A DNA stretch of 64,000 nt, taken from NCBI GenBank assembly GCA_946811185.2, contig OX328099.1:15899859-15963858 (forward strand), written 5' to 3'. Source of the DNA: Hippopus hippopus. Lineage: Eukaryota > Mollusca > Bivalvia > Cardiida > Cardiidae. Of the stretch, positions 45,545-57,937 are shown in pieces. Made by a program: the position numbers and the translations under genes. The notes beneath the pieces are model-generated. The model was not told the DNA's origin. It saw nothing but the letters and a program-made list of their open reading frames with translations, and did not search any database. Numbering within the stretch: position 1 is the first letter of the stretch; each line of letters opens with the position of its first letter.

Positions 45545-46143
45545 GAAGACCAAAAAATGCTGGTCAACTTAAGCTTTCAAAGTTCACGGAATATAGCCAT
45601 TCTGATCGTGGTCTGCTCAAAGAGATTAAAAGAACATATGTCCTCAATTTTGATCTCAAGAATATTTTTTCAGCACAAGATGATGAAAATAATTTTTGCT
45701 TGTAAGCTCATTCAGTCTAAACACTATAAAGTCTCAAAACAGGCAGAACGATTTGGTTTGCACAAAAGATGTACGAGCTTTGCCTGCAAAAGCCGTCTTT
45801 TTGATATGCAACACAGGCTTTTAAGAGAACCGGAGGTTGCATTTTTCATTCTCGTTTTCTTTTTTCATATGAATCGACAAAAATATCAATAAAAAAAACA
45901 AAAGAACAAAGAAAATCAAATTTCTTGATTTTCCTTTTGGCATGCCTTATCAGCCTTTAAATTCAAACAAACAAGAAAAGTGTTGAGCAATTTTGTCTGG
46001 TAAGAATGTAAGTTGATGGTTTTCAGAGCACAAAGACTGAATATTTAGCAAAATGAAAGATTTGATATTTTGGTATGTGTGTGTTCCCTTAATTCTTTTG
46101 AGCAGTGTACTACTGTACAAGTCTGTAGTATTGGTGTTGTTTA
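45545..46143 (+). pseudogene. Second decayed exon 4 copy, split by a MITE
   Basis: Left part 45545-45612 (GGAATATAGCCATTCTGATC) and right part 46106-46143 (TACTACTGTACAAG, GTAGTATTGGTGTTGTTTAA) match consecutive parts of exon 4. The 490 bp between them is a separate insertion. Confidence 0.55.
45613..46105. mobile_element. MITE with CTGCTCAAA TIRs
   Basis: CTGCTCAAAGAGATTAAAAG at 45613 and the inverse of CTGCTCAAAAGAATTAAGGG ending at 46105. Non-autonomous; the open frame inside is not gene-like. Confidence 0.7.
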
Positions 46144-46189
46144 AAAACCAAACGATCAGTCGTCTGCAGCAAGTTTGTTTTATGGGGTA

Positions 46190-47190
46190 ATGAGTTAACC
46201 CTTTACCAAATAATCCTGTGCTTTGACGACCCTGAAGAAGGAGGTCGTTGTAAACATTGTGGGAAAAGGAGAAAATGCTGGTAACCAGCATTTTCTCCTA
46301 TTCCCACAAAGTTTTCCAGGCTTCCTAAGACAATTCATTTCATTTTAGCCAAAGTCAGCTCGTATTCAAATGCGTTTCGGTTTGGACAAAAAATCTGTTA
46401 TGTGGTAAAGAGCTGAATTCTTTACCAGACGACAAAATTTGGAACGGTCCAATTTGAATGCAGTTGCAGACGACAAATTAAACGTGGCTTAGACGATAGG
46501 ATAGTTCTTTGAGATGGTTTAAAATTTGCTAGAAAAAGGGAGAATACTGCTTACCAGGATTTTCTCTTTTTCCACCATTGTTTTCAAAAGAATTCTTTCT
46601 CATGGTCGTTAAAACTTGGGATAGTGTGGTAAATGGTAAATCAGCTCTATGGCTGTGATATTTATAATGTTAAACTTGTGTTATTTGTAACTCTTGTTGA
46701 TATTGTACAAAATATAGAAATGAAAAGTTAAAAGTACATTCATTATTCATATGTATTGGATTATTAACCCTAGACTGATAAGCGCAACTGAAGGACCTTC
46801 TGCAGACAGCGTAGATCAAGATCAGACTGCACAGAACATGCAGTCTGATCTTGGATCTACACTGTCCGACAGAGAGATGTTTAAAAAAAATAGCTTTGAA
46901 ATAGCAACATTTGGGGTTTTACTATCGGCTTGAAAATTTCATTTCAGTTATTAGTAGGTCAAGGGTTAACCCTTTACCATACGATTTTTGAGGCTCATCC
47001 AAATCAAAAGAAGCAGCAGTTAATAAATTTGAAAGTAGTACAAATGAGCTGAAGTTCTTTGACAGTGTAGAAAACATTGTGGGAAAAGGAGAAAATGCTG
47101 GTTACCAGCATTTTGTCCTTTTCTCACGATGTTTTCGATAGCCTTCGTCCTCCGAGCCGTGAAAACTCGGGGCTGATTGGTAAAGGGTTA
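46190..47190. mobile_element. MITE cluster: B, B, A, B
   Basis: Family B copies with cores at about 46255-46315, 46530-46580 and 47075-47130 (GAGAAAATGCTGG(T)TACCAGC), and a family A hairpin at 46798-46865 (GCGTAGATCAAGATCAGACT). Ends TTAACCCTTTACCA recur. Confidence 0.75.
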
Positions 47191-47359
47191 ACTTGATGTG
47201 TTATTTTAACTTTTCTTGTTATTGTACAAAATGTAGAAAGACAATGTGAAAGGCAAATTATTCAAGTGTATTAGATTGTTTAAAAAAAAAGTTGTCTTGA
47301 AACGGCAGGCTTATGGAAACAAACTATATGTACTTCTAATACCTTGTTGGATGATTGAT

Positions 47360-47530
47360 CGGTTGATGTAGGGTGTTTAAGGCCGTTTTCAACATTATTT
47401 CAGTTATATTTCGACGGCAAGTGCAATTATCTATAATTCTGTTTTCCCGGAGTTTCTTTTAACCAGTACTTCGTACAATACTATTCCCAAGTCACTGTCT
47501 CCTTTCACACATAACCATCCCTAAGGGCTC
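47360..47530 (-). mobile_element. SINE tail and body fragment, inverted
   Basis: GTTTTCAACATTATTTCAGT and TATATTTCGACGGCAAGTGC are the inverse of the SINE tail at 18070; the same words form the 42-bp minisatellite at 20931. Confidence 0.6.
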
Positions 47531-47539
47531 GTACGAGCA

Positions 47540-48890
47540 AGAAGAGCTACTGATGCACTATTTTATATAAAACTGCTGATCCACCGTTTTATAGAAAAAC
47601 AAATCCTTTATACACTTATTTGTATAAAGGATGATGTGGTTTTTGCTTGTTCAACTCATATTAAACTTTACTGTGATATTTCCAGAATCAGTGAACCCTG
47701 GCTTCTTTTCAGGTTTTAGATTTCTTACTTGAAAATTTGTCTTGATCTCTTCACAAAATAAAGATATTATTGTTACAAATTTTTCAGAAATACCTTTAAA
47801 TATTGACAATCTATATTTCTACTTATTTTCTTTTTTTCCTTTCCATCCTTTTATTTTTTTATTTATACTACGCAGTTGTACATAAACTTTATGTTTATTT
47901 TTGTTAGCGCCCAGTGGTTTTTCTTTTCACATATAAATACACTGTAAAACTTAGTAGACTAAAAGGATTATCGCTGTTTTACAATCAGTAGTGACGATAC
48001 CTGGAAGTATACCCACTGCTGACGAAGAGCAATGACCTACCAGAATGCGAACTGGGATTCACTGGATACATTTCAAAGACCCTTACCACTCAGCCATTGA
48101 GGACCTTCTGTGATATATTGTGTAAGATCTATAATGAATTGATAACTTCCAGAATTTTGTCCTTTTCAGACGATGTTTTCTGCCCATCCAAAAACAAATT
48201 TTAATTTTTGAGTCACATCAAAATTTGTCGTCTGCAAATATCTTTGATTTGGGAAAGTCTAAAATTTTTTCGTTTTGTAAAAATGTTAAAACCTTTGTTA
48301 CCGAAAAAACTGTTTTGTGCGCCTGTTAACTACTCAGACACGGAATTTATTTTTTTGATGTTACTCTTGCATCTATATTGATCTGCTAAATTCTTTGGTT
48401 TTTTATTAAAACGTTTGTTATCAAAATAATTGGATTGTGTGGTTTTTGGCGTAGCTGAATGTGCTGGCTTTTGGCTTACTTGTGGGCATGCTTTATTCGA
48501 ATAAATAAATAGTAATTTACTATTGGTCAAAAATGAAGACCTGTTTATTCTGCAGACCCCTGCAGGCCTATTTTTATGCAATTCATGGTTACTTTTCAAT
48601 ATTTCTCTTTATATTGAGTCACAAGAAAGTTTAAATTCTCATATTCCAGTGCCTCTAGGGCCATCTATTATTTTTTCTTAAAGATATTTCTTGCTTTCAG
48701 TGTTGCAAAGTTCTGTTATACATTGAACAACTTCCAATTATTAACCTTTCGAGCAATAAGCAAAATTAGGGTGAATTTGTGGACAGTGTAGATCAAGAAT
48801 AGACCTCACTGAGCTAGATGGTCTTTCAATAAAAAAAACTGTAGTTTGAAATTTGTTTGAAGTTTTACAGAATTTAATTTTGGGTCTTCA
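47540..48890. other. Non-coding stretch
   Basis: AT-rich without a gene. It contains SINE-like debris (47990-48110) and a family B remnant (48150-48290). Confidence 0.5.
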
Positions 48891-48892
48891 GT

Positions 48893-49535
48893 TTGAGCCA
48901 TGCTCTATGGAAAGGGGGCTTAATACATCTGCCAAAAGTATCGACCCAGGTCAGCCTGCGCAGTCCGCGCAGGCTGACCTGGGTCGGTACATTTTGCTTT
49001 TTGTAAATTTTCTGCGTTTCAAAGGACCAGTGTACCTCATGCTTTAGTTGGTTGTTATACAAAAATGGATTTTATGGATTCTTTATACTGTGATGACTTG
49101 CTAGGTATCATGCATCACAGAGATGCTTTAAACATCTTTTTGCCGGAGAATGGCTGTTACATGTATGTAAACATGTCGGTCTGGTGTAGGCTGGGGAGGA
49201 GGAAGAAAGAGATATAAGCTTATCTCATGAAAAATATACATGCAGACTGATCTTCGATCCACGATGGTAAAGTCCGAACAAAACAGGTGCAAAAAAAAAA
49301 AGAGGTTTATGCATCTTCATGATGCATCTACCCAGAACTTCATCACATGATAATTATGGGTCCATAAAATCCATTTTTTTCGAACAAACGACTCAATCAT
49401 GAGGTAGAAAATGGTTTTTTGACATGCAAAAAATTTACACATTGCAAAAAAAATCGAAAATTGGAAGTGCATTAAACCCCCCCCCCCCCCCCCCCCCACT
49501 CCCAGAGGATGGCTCGTTTTTGAGCGCTCTAACAT
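48893..49535. mobile_element. Two MITE family C copies
   Basis: 48893-49157 has a 14-bp-arm hairpin, CCAGGTCAGCCTGCGCAGTC with its inverse. 49305-49530 is an inverted copy without hairpin, with a poly(C) run of about 20 at 49478-49498. Confidence 0.75.
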
Positions 49536-49674
49536 TTAGATGTGCAAATATGACTTTTTTACGGCACTACAGGAAACAGCCTTAGAAATCTTTTTACAAA
49601 CACACATTGCTTTTTAGCTTTGTCTTTAAGGTCAAGATCACTGTCATGAAAACTTATACATAGAGGATATTTGG

Positions 49675-50075
49675 TTTTTTTTCGTGGCGCAGCCACGAGT
49701 GAAAATATTACCGATGGTGTTCACGAGATGAAATAAATTTCGATCTTTCACCCAAAAAAACAAATATTCTATTTATTTCATGCTTTTAACCCTTTCTGGG
49801 AGGAGCTTTATCAAAATCCAGTACAGTTTTTTTTTTCCGTTATTCCCCGTGGCGTACCCCTCCCGCATAGCAACGCATTACAATATTACGTCAAGCGCGA
49901 GAAATGTAAGGTAAATGACGTCATATTTCCATCTGGTTGTGAGGCACGCGCAATTTACCTAGGCAATAAGAACATGAAAATCGGTATTTTTACTGGTCAT
50001 ACCCGTGTAATATTGAAAAATATTTTCACTGCTATTTCTCGATATCCTACCGGAAAGCATGAAATAAATAGGTGG
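49675..50075 (-). repeat. Dispersed repeat shared with 15285-15575
   Basis: Inverted relative to 15285; landmarks are GAGATGAAATAAATTTCGAT and TCAAGCGCGAGAAATGTAAG. Both copies carry GTAATATTTTCAC(T/G) ends. Confidence 0.6.
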
Positions 50076-50340
50076 TATGCTCTCTGAAAAGGGGGCGTCT
50101 TTTTAGCATCTGCAAAAAGTATCGACCATGTCAGCCTGCGCAGTCCGCGCATGGATCGAAGTATTTTGCTATTTGAAAATTGCATACATGTCAAAGGACC
50201 GTTTTACCTCAAGATTTAGTCAATTGTAAGACAAAGTGGATTTTATAGATCCATAATTATGTGACAAATTGCTTGGTATAATGCGCCCCAGGAATACATA
50301 AAACCCCATTATGTCAGAGTATGGTTTATGTAATACATCT
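50075..50340 (+). mobile_element. MITE family C copy
   Basis: GCTCTCTGAAAAGGGGGCGT start, a degraded hairpin (ATGTCAGCCTGCGCAGTCCG), and an AGAGTATGG end. Confidence 0.65.
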
Positions 50341-50529
50341 TAAATTCTTATCTGCAGTGATTTCAACAACCTGTACTGTTCATAAAAGAGCAGGGGATAT
50401 TTCATTCCAATAGGGAAAATTTTAAAAGATGTTAACCTTTACCTTTTATCTTTATATAACACTTGTAGTAACAACTGAAATACATTAATTAATAGACACA
50501 CGAGTCCGTATTTAATTTTGCGTTGTTTT

Positions 50530-51665
50530 AAGTTAAATCTCTATTTACGAATACGCTATGTCAACGTCAATTTTCACCTGAAATCAGTAACGGGTAGGAC
50601 CATCTTGACTGTCACAGCATGCTACACAGGGACGTCTTATGCATCCCGATGAGACGTTTTATGGTGTTCTGTGGGATGTGTTGCCATTCCTCGTTTAATG
50701 CTACACTGAGCTCGCCCAACGACTGTGGAGGTGGATTACGCCTTTTTACAAGTTTCCCAATGACACCTCATAGATGCTCGATAGGTAATAGGTCAGAGCT
50801 CATCGCAAGCCATGACAAATGTCGGATACTTCGATCCATTAAATGCTCTTTTACAACCGTTGCGCCATGAGCCCTGGATCATCATCCTGGATAATGTACT
50901 CGTGCCCGTGTCTCAGAGCAGCAGGGACATCACTGGAAACCAAAATGTTATCTCGATAGTAATGTCCAGAGACTCTACCTAGACACACATACAAATCTGT
51001 CTTGTCCACCACTGTGATTCTACCCCATCCGATAACGCAGAAGGTGTAGTTCACACCCACAGATGCATTCGGCATACCTCGGGTGATGGGAGCCATCAAA
51101 TCCCTCGGCTGTATCTGGTGGATTGATATGCACCAGATCGGTACATACCCGGAAATACGCCGGTTTACCGTTCTGAAAATTGTAAGGCTCCTCTTAAAAA
51201 AGAAAACTTGAGTTTCAATTTTCTATCGAAATCTTTCTAACTATATTTCAGTTGAGTTGGCAAACAGTTCGTACATTCATTGTTTATCAATTCCGATAAA
51301 AGTTTTCACCGACAGATAAACAGATGTGAATAACTTCATCGAGGTTCTTTATATCGTTGCTAAATGACTGACAGTGGCGCGCCATGTATAAGATCACGTG
51401 ATTCGCAGTTCAAATGGAAACGACCGTTATACGGACGAGGTTAGATGTAGGTACGGAATCGGCCGAGTTGTGACGGGTGCCACAGATGTACATGACAAGA
51501 GGAAAGGCAACGGATCCCATGGAACACTATTGGACGTCTGATAGAAAGCATAAGACGTGGCCGTGTTGTATATTGTGACAACCGAGGTGGTCCTAACTTG
51601 CACTGACTTCATGTGAAAATTGACGTTGATGTGACGTATTTGAAAATGCTGACTTAACTTTAAAC
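50530..51665 (-). mobile_element. Degenerate Tc1-like transposon with TIRs
   Basis: Ends of about 130 bp are inverted copies (GTCAACGTCAATTTTCACCT near 50562 against the inverse of 51615-51640). Inside, on the minus strand (51100-50610), lie transposase C-terminal motifs: ITVVDKTDLYVC, HEYIIQDDDPGLMAQRL (pattern FxQDDNAxxHxA, catalytic Asp kept) and SLGELSVALNEEWQ-like sequence. N-terminal half missing; stops present. The segment 51375-51474 recurs at 13264-13365. Confidence 0.75.
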
Positions 51666-51759
51666 AGCACTACTTGGCATATCGACATATACATTTGTGT
51701 CTATTGATGCATTTAAATTACTTATTTCCATTAATGGAACACTTCGAATGACAGGCGCG

Positions 51760-52000
51760 TTTAACTCTTTACAAAACGACAAAATTTTAGACAGTTTTAA
51801 AATGGAAGCATTTCCAAAGGACATAATAAATGTGGCACAAGTAATGGTATTTGTCTGTAAAAGATAAGAAAACATTGTGGGAAAAGAAGAAAATGCTGGT
51901 CACCAGCATTTTCTCCTTTTCCCACAATGTTTTCAAAAGCTTTCTTTCTAAGGGTCGTGAAAACTCGGGATTGTGTGGTAAAGGGTTAAACTTATACCTT
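51760..52000. mobile_element. MITE family B copy
   Basis: Core AGAAAATGCTGGTCACCAGC inside a perfect hairpin of about 32-bp arms with one difference (about 51872-51932), TTTACAAAACGACAAAATTT flank and a GGTAAAGGGTTAA end. Confidence 0.8.
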
Positions 52001-52524
52001 GCATCTATACAAGCGGAAACACATTTCATTGCGATAGAGTGTCTGATAAGTACATTGAGGCTCTCATTTCTCATTTGTTAATCTCGTCATTGGTTTATTG
52101 ATGTTTAATTTACGTTACTAACACCGTATCTGTCCTAAATATGTTGCACTGTCTCCCGAGACTTGTACATTTTCGTACCAGCTATGGGAAAGAGTGTTCA
52201 AAGAGAGATAACTCTGTCGGACTGCCAATCACAATTATTGTTACTACAAATTGTAAGTAAAGGTAAAAGGTAACAGTTGATTTTTTTTTCATTTTTCCCA
52301 TTGACATGAAAAATCCCTCATCTTTTTGAGTGGTGTATATTAGCCAGGTTACAAAAGTTCGAATCGAGATAGATATTGATATGCAGATAGATACTGAAAA
52401 TGTCCTAAACCGGTTTGAGACTTTTTTCGTGCAACTTCAGCTTGGACTTGCAGTTTACTCATTCTTTGGTTGATTTTCTTCCCAAAGAAAATCAGAGCTT
52501 CAGCCTAGTATTTATAGTACACCC

Positions 52525-53155
52525 GTCCCCATTTCAACTATTTACCAAAGGAAAAAAAAAAGAACTTGCCCAAATCCAAAGCACTTGTGGGCGACACAAT
52601 AAATGTTGCTCAAACGGCGGAAATTGTCTTTGAAACGGTGGAAAATATTTTGGGAAAAAACGACAGAATGCTGGTTACAAAAAGTTACCTCTTTTCCAAC
52701 TTTATTTTCTAAAACTTTCTATTTCAAGTTCATTAAAACTCGGGATTGTATGGGTAAAGCTTAAGAAAACATGATCAAGTGAGCGGACTCAAATACTACA
52801 ATACGGCTGAAAGTGGTGCAAAACCTTTAAAAAAAGTAGGAAAGGAATACACAGCGTTTGAACATAACGTTATTTTGTTGGTATGACGCAAATGAGTCGC
52901 ACTCCAGCATAAGGGCGTTTAATGCATTCCCGTGATTTATTTTACAGAGCATCACAACGTTATGGATCCATAAAAGCCATTTTGTATAGCAACCGACCGA
53001 ATCATGAGGTACACTGGTCCTTTGACATGCAGAAAATTTATCAATAGCAAAAACTTTCGACCTAGGTCAGCCTGCGCAGACTGCTAAGGTTGACAAGGGA
53101 CGATACTCTATGCATATGTATTAAACCCCCTTTTCACGGAACATGGCCCATCTTT
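52525..53155. mobile_element. Family B and inverted family C copies
   Basis: Decayed B copy at 52530-52765 (GACAGAATGCTGGTTAC). An inverted C copy at 52905-53150 ends ACCCCCTTTTCACGGAACATGG. Confidence 0.65.
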
Positions 53156-53225
53156 TGAGTCTTATACAGAAACCTCGTGTTCAAAAAAACGGCACAAGAC
53201 TAAGACGGTGGAAATATGAAAGACC

Positions 53226-53305
53226 GTTTTAGCAGACAGATAGACAGACAGACAGACAGACGGACGGACGGACGGACGGACGGACAGACGGACAGACAGA
53301 CAGAA
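53226..53305. repeat. Microsatellite (CAGA)n/(CGGA)n
   Basis: About 20 tetranucleotide units changing from CAGA to CGGA and back. Confidence 0.95.
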
Positions 53306-53529
53306 AGAGATGCATCATGTATAGCAATAAGTAAGGTTTTTTCTGCAATCCAACTCTTCAAAAGTAAAATGTGAGATACCATTCGTGCTTGTAGACCATA
53401 TCGTTTTTTTTTTTTATAGATTATACACACGAATCCGAAAGTACCCAAAGAAACAGCGAAATCCTACTTTTCAACTGGCATACTCAGAATTTTGATTCAG
53501 ACCTGCCATTCTATCTTCTGTTATTACTC

Positions 53530-54110
53530 CTTTGCCAAACAATCCCTAGTTTTAACGAGAAGTCATTTGAAAATACCATGGAAAGGGAAAAAGTGCGGTT
53601 CAGAAACATTGTCTACTTTTTTCCACAGTGTTTACAAGCCTTTTCTCAGAAAATTCAATCATTTAAACTACAATCTAAAGTTTTTTCCTCTGATGAAGTG
53701 TTAAAGAAAAATACACAAATACACATAACCAGGTGGTGATAATCGAGCAGACATAATGTTTTGTGTGGAGGTGGGGGGGGGTGTATAAGAAAAATAACTC
53801 TCGCAGGTCTAATAGGAGAATTTGAATTATTGTTTCCCTTTAAACACTACAGAGCAGAGGTTTAAACAGACTTACCTCCCTTTAATCAGTAATTATTTAA
53901 CCGTCAAGCGGCTAAATAAGTAAAATGAAACTTCCAAGCCGATAGTAAAAACCAAAATGTTGTTATTTCAAAGGTGTATTTTGGGGAATACTATCTCCGT
54001 ATCGGACAGTGTAGATCCAAGATCAGACTGCACGTTATGTGCAGTCTGATCTTCCTCTACCCTGTCCGCAAAAGGTCTTTGAGGGCGCTTTGCAGCCTGA
54101 GGGTTAATAA
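53530..54110. mobile_element. Family B and family A copies
   Basis: Decayed B copy at 53530-53705. Family A copy at 53895-54108 with a strong hairpin, GATCAGACTGCACGTTATGT and its inverse (about 54003-54065), and an AGGGTTAA end. Confidence 0.7.
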
Positions 54111-54579
54111 GACTATAACCCGTCTGCCGCGAAGAGTGACCGTTCAATTGCACTCTTGGGAACAGTGTAGCACAAGATCAAACAGCAACGGACGTGCAGT
54201 CTTATCTTGGGTCTACTGACAGTAAAAGAATTATATATGTACCGTATTGTAAATAGGTATTGTTAGTTATTATTGGTAATACAAAACATGTTGTTGAGAA
54301 AATCGTTAAATCATTACCTCCTAGTACAAAATTAGCCCAGTTGACTTCGTAAACAATCTTATAAAAGTATGGGAAATATGTGGTCTGATTGAACGGGCGA
54401 TTATGTACATAAATGTACATACATTATTACATGCTATTTTGGCTTTTCAAAAATCGCTTGTTTTGTGACTTAAGTATTCCTTTCCCTTCGGCAAGATATT
54501 TTCAAAAGTGGTCTGCTGCAAGCATCAAAAAGCCGTAGGCAATGTGTGGACACATGAATCCTTGAAATGTTAATAAATG

Positions 54580-54800
54580 AAACAAAAATTTCCCCTCAAT
54601 AGTAAAAAACCAAATATTGCAATTTCAAAGTTTATTTCACCCAGGGATCTTATATGTGTATATACGATCCCTGTTTCACCGGAAAGAATATACCGTATCG
54701 GACAATGTAGATCAAAGATCAGACTGCACGTTCTATGCAGTCTGATCTTGTTCTAAACTGTCCTCGAAAGCGCCCGGAGTCGCACTTAGCAGCCTAAGAG
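54580..54800. mobile_element. MITE family A copy
   Basis: Hairpin GATCAGACTGCACGTTCTAT and inverse at about 54700-54765, with the family flanks CAAATATTGCAATTTCAAAG and CTTAGCAGCCTAAG. Confidence 0.7.
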
Positions 54801-55650
54801 CAAAAATACTACTCCACACCGTGTTAATCATAGGTGTGTCCTGTTTATTGGTATAAAAAGAATAAAATTTTACCTTTATCAAAGCTTTTTTTATAACATT
54901 TTTTCGAATTCAAAGGGAAAGAAAGCATTTTTTTAAGACAAAAGTCCTTGTTGCACAGTGTTGTCTATTTCTTTTTTTTTTCTTTAAACGTTTCTTCCTT
55001 GCATCACAATAAATTTTTAGTCCGACTAAATAAATGATAAGACTGAAAACAATATGTATGGTAAAGGATAAAAATACCAGATCAAAGTAGGGTGGATGGT
55101 CAACACCTAAATTCGGGTGTTTTGTTGGCAAACTTGACGTTCCGATCGGATGGATGTCATTTTACAAAATACATATTTGTCCCACCAAAATTTTCGTTTA
55201 TATACTGCTTATTTTTAGACCGTGTCACGTGATGTGATGTCATCCGGGACAGGATAGTAAATCCAACATACCTGGGAGACGTGATGACGTCAAAGGTAGC
55301 TCTTTCGATCACGATTTTGTTCGGACCCTTTTCTACGAAATGCTGCATGACAGCAGGGAGAAAAATAGATTATAAATCAACATAAAAATGTTAGTTTTTG
55401 CGTTTTAAACATGAAACAGCATACAAAATACACAAACATAATACAAATATAGGCAATTAAACGATAAGTTCAGTTACCTCTTGAATTGCAGGGAAAAAAA
55501 TAGTCCCGAGTGAGTAATTATTAAAAGGTAGGAAAGTGTTATGCGCACCGTTACTCTTCGCTGCAAAATGACTTGCATAAATTTTGCTTTGAATAGGGTC
55601 TGAAGGCAGATTTCCATCACAAATGCAGATAACTTAAGTCAAACGTAAGC
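54800..55650. other. Non-coding stretch
   Basis: AT-rich, no gene recognised. GATGATGTCAT-type words near 55215-55300 are not enough to call a site. Confidence 0.5.
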
Positions 55651-56735
55651 ATTAGGTAGCGAACGGTGTACATCCAAGATCAGACTGCATGTTTTGTGCA
55701 GTCTGATCTTAAACTACGCCGTCCGCAACAGCTACGCAAATTATATTGTCGGCAAAAGAGATTAGGTGACAAGTCTTTTTTTTTTCCCACCTTATTCAGT
55801 CCATTCATAAGGATGCGTCATTGTACAGGTGCTCGGTGTACTACAGTAATCCTTATGGACAAAGTCTGAAGACCCGCCCTTTGAACTTCGTGTTTTCATT
55901 CGAGCCATACTCTGTGAAAAAGGATTTTAATTCATCTGCAGTCCGCGCAGGCTGACCCGAGTCTATACTTTTTTACTTTAGGTAAATTTTGTGCATGTCC
56001 AAGGATCACTCTAACCCATAATTCAAGTTTGATGTTATACAAAATGAACTATAATTATTGATCCATTATTATGTGATGACTTGTTTTGTAGAACTTATCA
56101 AGGAGATGTCTTAAACCCCCTTTTCATAGAGCAGGGCTTATTATTTTTTTCCTCCAATAATGTTACGTTCCATACGTATTGCTCATGTCCTATGCTTGCG
56201 ACTTTGCCGAGACCTGTTAGCTCATTCGGAATTGCAAGAGGCCAGTGATTGTGCTTTAGTTAGGATCTCTTACCAAATAATCTCTTGTTAAAGACCCTGA
56301 CAAGTATGGGAGAAAAGTGCTGTCAACAAGCATTTTCGCCTTTTCTCACAATGTTTTCTAGCGTTACAAAGGCAATTCTAATCATTTATACCACGTATGA
56401 TTCGTCGTCTGCAGATTTTTTCAGAACTGAAGAGTCGAAAATCTTGTCGTATGGTGAAAAATTTACTAGCGGGACTCTGTGAAAATGGGGCTCAATGCAT
56501 CTGCGAGAAGTATCGACCCAGGTCAGCCTGCGCAGTCCGCGCAGGCTGACCTGGGTCGAAACTTTTCGCTATTGGTCAATTTCCTGCACTTAAAAGGACT
56601 AGTCTACCTCATGATTAAGTCGGTTTTTAAAAAAAAGTGGCTGTTATGGATCCATAATTACGTGATGACTTAACTGGTATCATGTATCATGGAAATGCAT
56701 CAAGTCCCCTTTTCACAGAGCATGGCTCATACATT
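55650..56735. mobile_element. MITE cluster: A, C, B, C
   Basis: A hairpin at 55658-55725; C copies at 55905-56145 and 56470-56735 (the second with an intact CCAGGTCAGCCTGCGCAGTC hairpin, 56519-56553); decayed B copy at 56265-56470. Confidence 0.75.
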
Positions 56736-57084
56736 ATTTCATCATAACAAGCAGAATCCAATGAAGTTAGATCACAATTTCAACTATACATCATTTTATT
56801 TTGTTTTTCTCTTTTCTATTCCTATACCCACGTTTCTACCTTTTCAAGGGCTAATTTAATCATTGAAAAAGATTCGTTACGGCCTCTGAATATGCTTTCA
56901 ATGGTATGCAACAAGACTCATATCTCTCTCACCGCTGAAAAATATTACAATGTTTATGTGGGAAAGCAGCCGACGGTTTTAAAGAGTCTTACACGTTGTA
57001 CTGGTTAACGAAAGAAATAAATGGATTTGTTCACAAGTCAAACGGTTACCAATTAAACATAGTAAAAAGTATTTGATAAAACAG

Positions 57085-57290
57085 TTTTACACCGTTTTCA
57101 ACATTATTTTTGCCATATCACGGCGACAGCCTACTTATTCACATGGGTTAATTGGTTACACCATTACTAAGCTTGGGGCACTGAGGTGTCTTCTCCGCTC
57201 CAACAAAAAATCCAGTGCTTTCAGTAAGGATCGAACCCGGCGCCTCTAGGTTTCGAATTCTTCACCTTTGCCACTGATCCACGGAGGGCC
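57085..57290 (-). mobile_element. SINE copy, inverted
   Basis: Tail inverse CCGTTTTCAACATTATTTTT, then a body with the inverted B box (GGATCGAACCCGGCG) and A box (CCACTGATCCACGGAGGGCC). Confidence 0.65.
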
Positions 57291-57479
57291 CCCGATTTAA
57301 AACTGAGTGTCAGAGCAGACTTTTCCAGGACTTTGAACTGCTGTTTTTGCCGTTTCCATATAAGGACACGTTGTATTGTAAATCGTTGACTTCAAAGCAG
57401 GCGTGACTTATTTACAACGGGGATTTTTGTCCATGCAAGCTGTCACTAAAAGCGGCTACTACGTGTTCATTTACAGCTT

Positions 57480-57700
57480 AAAAACCTTTCATCAGACGAC
57501 ATTATTTATACTTGTCTAATTTGAAACCTTCTGCAGACGACAAAATAGATATAGCTCAACTGTTGAAAATTGTCTTTGAAAGGATAGAAAACATTGTGGG
57601 AAAAGGAGAAAATGCTGGTTACCAGCATTTTCTCCTTTTCCCACAATGTTTTCAAAAGCCATCTTTCCCACGGTTGTTCAGAGTTAAACCCTTTACCAAC
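57480..57700. mobile_element. MITE family B copy with perfect hairpin
   Basis: AAAACATTGTGGGAAAAGGA to its exact inverse (57587-57653) around GAAAATGCTGGTTACCAGCA. TTTACCAACTGACCTC begins another partial copy at 57690. Confidence 0.8.
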
Positions 57701-57937
57701 TGACCTCGGGCTTTAACTGCCCCGAGGAAGGACGCTTTTGAAAACATAGTAGGAAAAGGAGGACATGCCCAATTTCCACGTATTTATTCTACTCTGTCAA
57801 ACTCGAATCTCATCATTGGAGCCACATTATATTTGTTTATTTGTACAGGTTTTTAATACGGTCAAGTTCGTTTTTGCTTTCAACATGTGATAAAGATTTG
57901 ATTCGCCGAGGGCTTATTCGCTTCCATATATAGAACG

